The notes beneath the pieces were generated by a model. It had not been told where the DNA came from. It saw nothing but the letters and a program-made list of their open reading frames with translations, and ran no database searches. This document shows, in pieces, positions 4,971 to 11,886 of a stretch of 12,075 nt of DNA (its first letter is position 1; each line of letters begins with the position of its first letter). Both the position numbers and the translations under genes were made by a program. The DNA is from Chloroflexota bacterium (GTDB lineage: Bacteria; Chloroflexota; Anaerolineae; Anaerolineales; Villigracilaceae), in NCBI GenBank assembly GCA_016191985.1, contig JACPVB010000147.1, positions 1 to 12,075 on the forward strand, given 5' to 3'.

Positions 4971-6803
4971 ATGAAAAACAAAAAAACATCCCCCTGGAAA
5001 TCCATTCGGCTCGGATTCATCATCCTTTTGATATTTGTGATCTACGCTTATGGGTTTGACGTCACTGCCGTCACGCTGGAAGAATTAAAAAGTGAGACAC
5101 GTCAGGAAAGCCTGACGCGCGTGACCCGCGCCCTGGCCAAACCTGAAATTATTGAATACGAACAGACAGTGGAAGTTGTCAATGCGCCTGTGTATGTCTC
5201 TTGTCCACAGGGCGGTGTTACGCTCCCGGAACCGGATACCTCCGGCCCATATATCGTCGTTTCACCGGCATGTGCCGAGGCGGGGGAACCTGTCACCGTG
5301 CAGGGATTCAACTTCGCCCCAAATACGGAAGGACCCCTGCGCTTTATTCCGGGAAATGACCCCGCAAATATAGTGGAATTGGGCAGGGATAACGTCCGCA
5401 CAGATGGGGATGGGAATTTTGTTGCAGAATTTACATTACCCAAGGGCCGCGCCAGTGACGATGTGCAATATATCCGCGCCACGTTAAGCGCCAATGTGGG
5501 CACTCCCCGCTTTACCCAAACCGCAAAAGACACCTGGAACAAGATCATCGAAACTGTATTTCTCGCACTGTTGGCGACTACTGTTGGAACGATACTTGCC
5601 ATTCCGATCAGTTTCATTGCGGCGCGCAACCTGATGAAATCTGTCCGCAGTCCGTTGACGAGTATTGCTTTTTCAACCCTGGGCTGGCCTGTTGGAATGG
5701 CGCTCGGTATTTACATTGTCGGCCTGGTGGGTGATTTTTCAGGGCCACTTACAGGCAATCTGTTGTTAAATATCGTTATCGTGGGTGTTTTACCAGTTGC
5801 CATCCCTGTCGCTATACGTTGGTCCCTGCCACAGGAGGAAATATCCACGCCGGGGCCGGCTCTTAGAACTGGCAGAATGGCGGTGATCCTGCTCACAGTG
5901 TTGGTCAGCTTTTTCGGACTGTATCAGTTGTCGGGTCTGTTTAGAAACGGCGGCCTGGTTTTGGAAAATATCCTCGGGGCGTGGGGCTTCCTGGGCAGTT
6001 TCCTGTTCCAGCTTGGAGATATCCTGGGAGTACTGATCCCTGTCACTGCCGCGTTGGCGGCGGGCGGCGCGTTGAGCAGTTTCCTTGGGCGTATCGGCCA
6101 GCGGGCGGCTGAAAAACTACCCGCCGCAACCGTGAAACTTTTGAACCTGATTTTTTCCGCGCTTGCGGGAGCGACTGTGCTTGGGCTGATCGGCTGGCTG
6201 GTGGAATGGCTGTATCAAATTGGCAGGCCGGAGTTTACGCTGTGGGGTCCTGTGACGGTGGGGGCGGCGCTTGGGCTTTTGCTGGCGGTTTTTTCGAAGG
6301 CAAAGGACTCGCTGCCGATTGGCCTTGTAATCTACACGGTTACCCGCACGATCTTAAATACGCTGCGCTCTGTGGAAGCATTGGTGATGGCGATTGTGTT
6401 CGTGATCGCGGTGGGCATTGGGCCTTTCGCGGGCGTGATGGCGCTTGGCTTGCACACCATCGTGAGCCTGGCAAAATTATATTCAGAGCAGGTGGAGAGC
6501 ATTCAAGCTGGCCCATTGGAAGCGGTGCAGGCCACAGGCGCGAACCGTTTGCAAACGATCATTTATGCCGTTGTTCCGCAGATCGTGCCGCCTTATATTT
6601 CCTACACCATGTATCGCTGGGACATCAACGTGCGCATGTCCACCATCATCGGGTTTGTGGGCGGCGGCGGCATCGGCTTCCTGCTTCAGCAAAATATCAA
6701 CCTGTTGAACTACCGCGCCGCCAGCGCGCAGATGATCGCAATTGCCGTTGTCGTTTCGATCATGGATTACGTCAGCTCGGCACTGCGTGAGAAGGTTGTG
6801 TAA
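4971..6803 (+). CDS. phnE: Phosphonate-type ABC transporter permease, greatly enlarged
   Basis: This 610-residue membrane protein forms the substrate channel, about twice the usual PhnE length (roughly 260-290). Order: N-terminal membrane helix (12-28); an extracytoplasmic region (30-188) containing a beta-rich, IPT/TIG- or Ig-like segment at about 92-172 (GPYIVVSP..., VTVQGFNF, DGNFVAEFTLP); then the start of the permease domain, ETVFLALLATTVGTILAIPI (194-213) with the family motif AARN (217-220). About 220 residues with five to seven further hydrophobic helices (233-450) follow. The domain then resumes at YTVTRTILNTLRSVEALVMA (455-474), with VGIGPFAGVMAL, the coupling EAA loop EAVQATGANRLQTIIYAVVPQ (517-537) that docks on PhnC, NVRMSTIIGFVGGGGIG (553-569), and IMDYVSSALREKV at the end. 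The core identity is secure. The N-terminal domain and central insertion are unusual; insert boundaries are estimates by eye. Confidence 0.9.
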   Translation: MKNKKTSPWKSIRLGFIILLIFVIYAYGFDVTAVTLEELKSETRQESLTRVTRALAKPEIIEYEQTVEVVNAPVYVSCPQGGVTLPEPDTSGPYIVVSPACAEAGEPVTVQGFNFAPNTEGPLRFIPGNDPANIVELGRDNVRTDGDGNFVAEFTLPKGRASDDVQYIRATLSANVGTPRFTQTAKDTWNKIIETVFLALLATTVGTILAIPISFIAARNLMKSVRSPLTSIAFSTLGWPVGMALGIYIVGLVGDFSGPLTGNLLLNIVIVGVLPVAIPVAIRWSLPQEEISTPGPALRTGRMAVILLTVLVSFFGLYQLSGLFRNGGLVLENILGAWGFLGSFLFQLGDILGVLIPVTAALAAGGALSSFLGRIGQRAAEKLPAATVKLLNLIFSALAGATVLGLIGWLVEWLYQIGRPEFTLWGPVTVGAALGLLLAVFSKAKDSLPIGLVIYTVTRTILNTLRSVEALVMAIVFVIAVGIGPFAGVMALGLHTIVSLAKLYSEQVESIQAGPLEAVQATGANRLQTIIYAVVPQIVPPYISYTMYRWDINVRMSTIIGFVGGGGIGFLLQQNINLLNYRAASAQMIAIAVVVSIMDYVSSALREKVV

Positions 6804-6813
6804 AACTTTTACC

Positions 6814-6855
6814 AAACAAAAAGGACTGGCTTTTCGGAGCCAGTCCTTTTTGTTT
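6814..6855. terminator. Bidirectional terminator between phnE and the desaturase gene
   Basis: AAACAAAAAGGACTGGCT (6814-6831) is the exact inverse of 6838-6855, with loop TTTCGG. The GC core is flanked by A5 on the left and T5 on the right, so it can stop transcripts from both convergent genes. It overlaps the desaturase stop codon (6854-6856). Confidence 0.93.
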
Positions 6856-7867
6856 ACATCTTGTTGCTTTGCATTTGCATCTTATATTTTTTTACTGCGC
6901 GCCAGCCGACGAGCATCTTTTCCTTCTCGTCCCACAGGCGAAAATAAAGCGATTTCAAACTATCCCGGAAAGTAAGCGGCTCAATCTGGAAGATGGGATT
7001 CTCATTATGGCATTCCTCCAACTTGTAGTTGGGGATCTTCGGGCTGAGGTGGTGGATATGATGAAAGCCAATATTACCCGTGAACCATTGCAGTACCTTG
7101 GGGAGTTTATAGAATGAACTTCCGTCCATGCCGGCTTTGAAGAATTCCCAATTCTGGTGGCGTTCCCAGTAGGTTGGGTCAAAATTATGTTGAACATAAA
7201 ACAACCACACGCCCGCGCCGCAGGCCATGAGTAAAATGGGGATCTCTACCAACAGATAAGCCTGCCAGCCGATATGATAAATTGTCCAACCGACAAAGCC
7301 AAGCAGGGCGATGTTCGTCCAAATAACGCTGTTCTTTTCGCGCTTGCCCGCGTCTTTTTCCCAGAAGCGGTGACCAAACACAAAAACGATCAACGCGCCA
7401 ACGGTAAACAGGATGAGCGGACTTCGCATCACGCGATAGCCGAACTTTTTATACCAGGGAGCGGCAAGATATTCGTCCACCGTCATGGTGTAGACATCGC
7501 CAATGCCGCGGCGGTCGAGGTCACCGGCGGTGGCGTGGTGAATGGCATGGGAATGCTTCCAGGCGTAGTAGGGAGTCCACACCGCCACACCGAGTAAAAG
7601 TCCCAGGCGGTTGTTTGCCAGCGGGGTCCGAAAGAACGATCCGTGACAGCAATCATGGAAGATGATGAACATCCGCACCATGAATCCTGCCGCAGGGATG
7701 GTCAGCAGGAAGGTCAACCAGTACCCGATCTCGAGACTGCGATATGCCAGATACCACAAAACAAAGAAGGGGATGACAGAATTAAACACCTGCCATAAAC
7801 TACGCCATGTTTCAGGATAGGCATATTTTGAAACAACCGATTGCCATTTGATCTTTCCAATACTCAT
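6854..7867 (-). CDS. Membrane fatty acid desaturase (di-iron, histidine-box type)
   Basis: This 337-residue integral membrane enzyme should introduce a double bond into acyl chains of lipids, using O2 and an electron donor; membrane-fluidity control is the usual role. The three histidine boxes are HDCCH (71-75), HSHAIHH (105-111) and HHIHH (269-273), and an extra QHNFD lies at 226-230. Hydrophobic pairs at about 30-69, 84-100, 150-166 and 183-222 fit a four-helix desaturase. The closest general type is the FA_desaturase family with omega-6/DesA-like boxes; position specificity cannot be read. ATG 7865-7867 follows GGAG (complement of 7874-7877) by six bases. The gene is 52 bases downstream of an exported-protein gene on the same strand and may share its transcript; a weak TATAAA at 7885-7890 (complement) could serve as its own -10. 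No fused ferredoxin or cytochrome domain is present. Confidence 0.93.
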   Translation of the reverse strand: MSIGKIKWQSVVSKYAYPETWRSLWQVFNSVIPFFVLWYLAYRSLEIGYWLTFLLTIPAAGFMVRMFIIFHDCCHGSFFRTPLANNRLGLLLGVAVWTPYYAWKHSHAIHHATAGDLDRRGIGDVYTMTVDEYLAAPWYKKFGYRVMRSPLILFTVGALIVFVFGHRFWEKDAGKREKNSVIWTNIALLGFVGWTIYHIGWQAYLLVEIPILLMACGAGVWLFYVQHNFDPTYWERHQNWEFFKAGMDGSSFYKLPKVLQWFTGNIGFHHIHHLSPKIPNYKLEECHNENPIFQIEPLTFRDSLKSLYFRLWDEKEKMLVGWRAVKKYKMQMQSNKM

Positions 7868-7919
7868 TTTTTACTCCATTTCTTTATAAAGCCAAAACAC
7901 TAAAACATAGTCTCAGATG

Positions 7920-9146
7920 CTATTTTGCACCTATCATACTCTGATATTCCAAATACGTCGTCACCCCGTTGATCCAATGCTGCACCCCGTCTATTCGAAT
8001 GGACGGGTCTTCACAACTGCTGAAAATGCCGCCTGCGTAACTTAAGACCATTTCGTCGCCGAGGTCGAAATTGCAGTCATTATCAGGTAATTGCCTTGCG
8101 TGCACAAAGGTGATGAAGGTGTTGATCTCCCGGTCCAGCCACGAGTGCTCGGAGTCGGAAAGATAAAAGGCCTGCGCCAGCGCCGCGAGTGACTCGATCT
8201 TCGTGGCGGTGGAAACGCTGGTGTTGACCTTGTTCAGCGAACGCACCTGTCCCTCGATGACGGTTTCCGCGATTTTCACGGCATAATCTTTATCGGCTTT
8301 GCTAAGTTTATCGAGGCGGGCGAACATGGCTAAAGCATGGCTATGCCAGTGATCCTCCGTCACCGGCTGCGTGATCATATAATCATTCACCTCACGCGCC
8401 TGTTTCAGCCAGAATTCATTGCCGGTCATTTCATGCAATTCCAAAAGAGCATACAGGCTTTCCCCGGGAAAATAAGTGACAAAATAATCCGGGTCCCCTG
8501 TGCCGTTGAAATGCGGGTCGAATGAATGGTAAAAGCTGCCATCCGGCTTGCGCATGGAAACGATGAAATAGCCCAGCTCCATGGCGGTGGTGAGCAGGTT
8601 GCGGTCTTCAAGAATGAATCCACCTGTGGCCTGCCAGCGTTTGTAAATCGCATCCACAGTCAATGCCGCGCCGCCCAGGGGACATCCACCGTTTGTGTAA
8701 AGGCATGTGCCGGTAAAATGTTGCGGGTCGCTGATTAACATTTCGAGATAATGGTCGAGCGCGCGATCCCCGGCCTCGCAATATTTTGAATTACCAGAAA
8801 CCCGGCAGACGGTATAAAGCGAACCCGTCCCCGCGATCAGACGCAGGTAGGAAGGCGTATAGGAACGTTCGCCTGTCAAAAAATCAACCTGATAGGATAG
8901 TTCGCCATTGACCAACTGCTGGCGCACGAGATAATCGCCGGAGGCAATGATCGAATCCTTGAGCGGACCTTCGTCAATTGGAATTATTTCGGGCACAAGC
9001 GCCGGAGTAAATGTGGGAGTCGATGGAAGCAGGTGTGGCGGGGTGGGCGTAACGGTCTCTTGAGGCTGGCTTCCCCTTGCCCAAAAAAATGTAGTGCCTG
9101 CCAGGGCAAGCACACTCACAATTGCCAATATAATTTTTTTAGGCAT
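7920..9146 (-). CDS. Exported helical-repeat protein, six-hairpin glycosidase-like
   Basis: This 408-residue protein has an N-terminal signal or anchor (KKIILAIVSVLALAGTTFF, 3-21), no lipobox cysteine, and a proline/threonine-rich linker (30-52), so it is likely held outside the membrane. Residues 60-405 show repeated helix pairs with G/S-rich turns: GELSYQVDF (81-89), PSYLRLIAGTGSLY (98-111), PDGSFYHSFD (201-210), YFPGESLYALLELHEMTG (225-242), KIESLAALAQAFYLS (316-330). This is typical of alpha/alpha toroids such as six-hairpin glycosidases and related epimerases or cyclases. Acidic residues E229 and D210 are candidates for catalysis, but no specific family could be named. Cysteines at 114, 123, 148, 155, 358 and 378 may form disulfides. 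Its ribosome binding site (GGAAATGA) lies in the last codons of the upstream HAD gene, six bases away, so the two are probably translationally coupled. Substrate unknown. Confidence 0.7.
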   Translation of the reverse strand: MPKKIILAIVSVLALAGTTFFWARGSQPQETVTPTPPHLLPSTPTFTPALVPEIIPIDEGPLKDSIIASGDYLVRQQLVNGELSYQVDFLTGERSYTPSYLRLIAGTGSLYTVCRVSGNSKYCEAGDRALDHYLEMLISDPQHFTGTCLYTNGGCPLGGAALTVDAIYKRWQATGGFILEDRNLLTTAMELGYFIVSMRKPDGSFYHSFDPHFNGTGDPDYFVTYFPGESLYALLELHEMTGNEFWLKQAREVNDYMITQPVTEDHWHSHALAMFARLDKLSKADKDYAVKIAETVIEGQVRSLNKVNTSVSTATKIESLAALAQAFYLSDSEHSWLDREINTFITFVHARQLPDNDCNFDLGDEMVLSYAGGIFSSCEDPSIRIDGVQHWINGVTTYLEYQSMIGAK

Positions 9147-9152
9147 ATATTT

Positions 9153-9830
9153 TCATTTCCAGGGAATCTTCGCTTGCAAATCCTGCAAGGACAAATCCAC
9201 CAGCGACGAAACCGTCAAATCACCGGAGACTCCCATCTTTGCGGTCAATGGGTTGGGGACAGCCACCACGAAAATTCCTGCACGGCGAGCCGCTTCCACG
9301 CCATTGAGCGAATCTTCAAAGACCACTGCCTCCGTATTCTGGACCTTGAGCATGTCCAGCGCCTTTAGGTAGATATCCGGGTTGGGCTTTGTCCTGCCTG
9401 GTGGAACGTCATCCTGACAAATAATATGCTTGAAATAATGAAAGATGCCGAGTCTCCTGGCGTGCGCATCCACCCAGGAATGCGGCGAACTTGAGCCAAT
9501 GGCAGACGATATTCCCTGTCCCCGCGCCTGCTCGATCATATTGACCACGCCGGGCATGATCGGACTCGCATGGATGAGCAGGTCCGATTCTCTTCGGTAG
9601 CGAGTGCGCATCGAAGCGGAATCCAGCCGTCCCTGAGAAAGAAGCGAAAGATGTTCCGCCGCGTCAAAGGTCGAGATACCGTATCCGCCAATCGTCTTTT
9701 CCCACTCGTCCACCGGGAGATCAAATCCATGTTCGCGATAAATGGATTGCCAAACCAAAACTTCGGGCGTCTCGGTATCGAGGATCAGCCCATCAAAATC
9801 AAAAAGTAGCGCTTTTACCGCTTGCGGCAT
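9153..9830 (-). CDS. HAD-superfamily phosphatase/phosphomutase (beta-PGM-like subfamily IA)
   Basis: This 225-residue cytoplasmic enzyme is of the haloacid dehalogenase superfamily, subfamily IA. Motif I is LLFDFDGLILDTE (nucleophile D11, acid/base D13); the helical cap is at about 18-88; motif II is SAIGSSSP (S113); motif III is K148 in GRTKPNPDIYLKA; motif IV is VFEDSLNGVEAA (E172, D173, Mg binding). The DGLILDTE and FEDSLNGVEAA forms are typical of beta-phosphoglucomutase-like and sugar-phosphate phosphatases, so a sugar phosphate substrate is plausible but unproven. ATG 9828-9830 opens the usual N-terminus; no clear Shine-Dalgarno precedes it (upstream TTGATGATTT). Six bases separate its TGA from the exported-protein start. 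Seventy-seven bases separate it from the upstream small gene, where a weak CATAAT at 9855-9860 (complement) could be a -10. Confidence 0.92.
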   Translation of the reverse strand: MPQAVKALLFDFDGLILDTETPEVLVWQSIYREHGFDLPVDEWEKTIGGYGISTFDAAEHLSLLSQGRLDSASMRTRYRRESDLLIHASPIMPGVVNMIEQARGQGISSAIGSSSPHSWVDAHARRLGIFHYFKHIICQDDVPPGRTKPNPDIYLKALDMLKVQNTEAVVFEDSLNGVEAARRAGIFVVAVPNPLTAKMGVSGDLTVSSLVDLSLQDLQAKIPWK

Positions 9831-9907
9831 AAATCATCAAGCTTTCTGGAATAAATTATGAATAAACATGATTCCGGTTTAGTCACCCAGGCGGTACGAT
9901 GGAGCAT

Positions 9908-10228
9908 TTACGGAAACCGCCTTACGAATTCTGAGATCGCTTCCCAAACTTTTATTTCTTTCACACCGTTCGCACCGATCACATCCAGCACCGAAGTGAG
10001 CGCCGCCTTCATTGCCACGTATTCGCGTTGGGCATCGGAGACCGTGCCAAAAAAACGCGTGTGATCCATCCAGCCGTAAAGATTGCAGGAAACCGAAATA
10101 TAGCCGCTGCCGCGCTTGAATGTAATGCGTGCGCCGCCGGGGTGTTCTTCATCGCGCATAATCACGCCGCCTTCGGCGCTGACTTTTCCAATGGTGCGGC
10201 CATCATCATACGCGAGCCAATTACTCAT
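9908..10228 (-). CDS. Conserved-looking 106-residue protein of unknown function
   Basis: Not recognised. It has an N-terminal beta-rich part (MSNWLAYDDGRTIGKVSAEGG, then ARITFKRGSGYISVSCNLYGWMDHTRFF) and a C-terminal part that should form two helices (64-86 and 93-104). There is no signal peptide, membrane segment or cysteine-pair metal site, and only one cysteine (C48). Its ATG (10226-10228) overlaps the last codons of the upstream GNAT-like gene by 8 bases (ATGAGTAA), a strong sign of co-translation and that the frame is real. GC-rich codon use matches the neighbours. A partner or accessory role to the acetyltransferase-like protein is possible from context alone. Confidence 0.75.
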   Translation of the reverse strand: MSNWLAYDDGRTIGKVSAEGGVIMRDEEHPGGARITFKRGSGYISVSCNLYGWMDHTRFFGTVSDAQREYVAMKAALTSVLDVIGANGVKEIKVWEAISEFVRRFP

Positions 10229-11138
10229 CTACATCCATTCTGGTCATGCGTGAAGGCTGCACGCCCACACTTGTCGGAACGGCAAGCGCAGGCTGCCCGT
10301 TCTTAACCAAACGCGCAAGATGCTTCACCATCACCGCCTGCCGCGCCGATGCCTTTGCGCCGAGGTCCGCCAATACCGGTTCGAGCCATGCCTGATAAGA
10401 ACGCACGTTTAAATAAATAGGCCGTCCGCGGCGGTCCGGCAGGTTCGCCACAAGCGACATGATCTTTTCGCTGACATCCTGTTCATCGGGATGAATGAGC
10501 GGCGTCAGCACGATGCCATACATGCCCGCCGTGACGTTTGCAAAACATTTCGTTTCGTGATCCACAAACCCCATCACGCGATTCGGCGCAGGCTCAACAG
10601 GATGCAGCAACTGCGGCACAATTTGATAATGCAGACTCTGCACCGCAGGCAGGTCAATGGATTGCATTCGCCTCCACTCCCCGCCGCTGCCTGATTCTGT
10701 TTTCTCCAGCAGACTCGCATCCCAAACTCTTTGCCACGCATAAACGGAGAAGCCCGCCATGCGCAGAGCGGGGAACACCTCGCTCGTCTCATCCACTTCT
10801 GCAATGACATGGAACGCCTGCCATTCGCCTGCCTGCGCGGCAAGATGCTCGATCAACGCGGGCAGTTGCGGGGCATTTAATTGAGACGATGGCGCAAGAT
10901 ACAGCAGCTTCGCGAATGTATCGCCACGCGTATGAATAATGCCGCCCAACAACGCAGACTCGCCGCCGTTTGAAATAGCCGCGTATAAATGCCGCGCCGG
11001 GTTAATGTATGCCAGCAAGCCCATCGCCCCCAGGGGATGTCCACGCGTGAGGGCACGCGCGTTATCGAGGGTCAACACATCGTTTCGATAACGTGCAATG
11101 GTGGGGATGTCGAGCAGGTCAAGAGAGCGAATGGTCAT
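10221..11138 (-). CDS. Two-domain GNAT-like (N-acetyltransferase fold) protein
   Basis: This 305-residue protein appears to hold two GNAT-like halves. The first (1-140) starts TIRSLDLLDIPTIARYRND and ends with AFHVIAEVDETSEVFPALRMAGFSVYAWQRVW, a typical GNAT strand-helix-strand with the G-F turn. The second (about 155-275) starts WRRMQSIDLPAVQSLHYQIVP and ends RPIYLNVRSYQAWLEPVLADLGA, the same pattern. The acyl-CoA-binding R/Q-x-x-G-x-G/A loop is not obvious in either half, so activity is uncertain and substrate unknown. The segment after 275 is a basic, proline-containing tail. No clear Shine-Dalgarno precedes ATG 11136-11138. A 9-bp hairpin lies in the 74-base gap from pdxT. The last 8 bases overlap the next gene. 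Confidence 0.75.
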   Translation of the reverse strand: MTIRSLDLLDIPTIARYRNDVLTLDNARALTRGHPLGAMGLLAYINPARHLYAAISNGGESALLGGIIHTRGDTFAKLLYLAPSSQLNAPQLPALIEHLAAQAGEWQAFHVIAEVDETSEVFPALRMAGFSVYAWQRVWDASLLEKTESGSGGEWRRMQSIDLPAVQSLHYQIVPQLLHPVEPAPNRVMGFVDHETKCFANVTAGMYGIVLTPLIHPDEQDVSEKIMSLVANLPDRRGRPIYLNVRSYQAWLEPVLADLGAKASARQAVMVKHLARLVKNGQPALAVPTSVGVQPSRMTRMDVDE

Positions 11139-11150
11139 TGAATTATTTGT

Positions 11151-11175
11151 AGGGACGACCCTCGCGGTCGTCCCT
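11151..11175. repeat. Palindrome between pdxT and the GNAT-like gene (REP-like)
   Basis: GGGACGACC (11152-11160) and GGTCGTCCC (11166-11174) are exact inverted repeats with loop CTCGC, extended by one A-T pair. An imperfect second palindrome (AGGACGGAGGT/ACCCCGCCCT) follows at about 11191-11213 and reaches into the pdxT stop codon. No T-tract follows on the minus strand, so it is more likely a REP-like element that may stabilise or attenuate mRNA. Its TAGGGAC end matches the element at 2235-2294. Confidence 0.65.
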
Positions 11176-11212
11176 TATAGTTATCGCAAAAGGACGGAGG
11201 TAAACCCCGCCC

Positions 11213-11791
11213 TTACGAAGCCAGGGAAATAAAATATTCGTGAAAGCGTGTGTCGTTTGTCAACTCGGGGTGGAAGGATGTTGCCAGCAGATGCCCTTCC
11301 TGCGCCGCGACGATGCGTCCGTCTTCCAAAGCGGAAAGTACTTTTGCCTTTCCATGCACTGCCTCGATGATCGGCGCACGGATGAAAACCGCATGATATG
11401 GATGTTCCGTGCCAGTGGCTTTGAACAACTCATCGATCTCAAGATCGGTTTCGAATGAATCAACCTGCCGTCCAAACGCATTGCGCTGGACTTTGATATC
11501 CATTAATCCAAGCAGGGGTTGGTCGCGGCCAATATCCTTTGAAAGAAAGATCGCGCCCGCACAGGTTCCCCAAATGGCATGGCTTTTTCCAAATTCCTGC
11601 AAAGGCTCCATCAACCCGTACGCCACCGCCAGTTTGCCAATTGTCGTGGATTCACCGCCGGGCATGATCAACCCGTCCAACCCATCGAGATGTGATGGCA
11701 GCCGCACTTCCGCCGTTTCCACGCCGATCTTCTTGAGCATGGAAATATGTTCTGCAAAATCGCCTTGTAAGGCTAATACACCAATCTTCAT
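11213..11791 (-). CDS. pdxT: Pyridoxal 5'-phosphate synthase glutaminase subunit
   Basis: This 192-residue class I glutaminase hydrolyses glutamine and channels ammonia to PdxS, which makes pyridoxal 5'-phosphate (vitamin B6) from ribose 5-phosphate and glyceraldehyde 3-phosphate. Characteristic segments are MKIGVLALQGDFAEH (1-15), LIMPGGESTTIGKL (41-54, with the oxyanion-forming GGES), WGTCAGAIFL (74-83, nucleophile C77), QRNAFGRQVDSFE (102-114), and SFHPEL (172-177) supplying H174 and E176 of the catalytic triad. Length is normal for PdxT. ATG 11789-11791 gives the canonical N-terminus; the upstream AAAGAAA is only a weak ribosome site. It lies downstream of pdxS on the same strand with a 95-base gap containing a palindrome, so the two are probably one operon. 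Confidence 0.96.
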   Translation of the reverse strand: MKIGVLALQGDFAEHISMLKKIGVETAEVRLPSHLDGLDGLIMPGGESTTIGKLAVAYGLMEPLQEFGKSHAIWGTCAGAIFLSKDIGRDQPLLGLMDIKVQRNAFGRQVDSFETDLEIDELFKATGTEHPYHAVFIRAPIIEAVHGKAKVLSALEDGRIVAAQEGHLLATSFHPELTNDTRFHEYFISLAS

Positions 11792-11818
11792 AGTTTCTTT
11801 GCGTTCAAGTAGTCAGTG

Positions 11819-11877
11819 TTCAGTAAACAGTAATCAGTATTTTTGAAACCACTGATTACTGCTAACTCATTTACTGA
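11819..11877. repeat. Nested inverted repeats between pdxS and pdxT
   Basis: CAGTAATCAGT (11828-11838) and ACTGATTACTG (11851-11861) are exact 11-bp inverted repeats with a 12-base loop. An outer pair, TCAGTAAA (11819-11826) and TTTACTGA (11870-11877), can extend the structure with an asymmetric internal loop. All arms are variants of a CAGT-nn-TCAGT word. It would form a hairpin in the pdxST transcript, perhaps balancing the two subunits or stabilising the mRNA. It has no terminator T-tract directly after the stem. Confidence 0.7.
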
Positions 11878-11886
11878 TAACTGCTC

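Noticed and set aside
5102..5629. 175-codon antisense frame within phnE
   Set aside because: It lies opposite the coherent PhnE N-terminal domain, has no ribosome site and no recognisable motifs.
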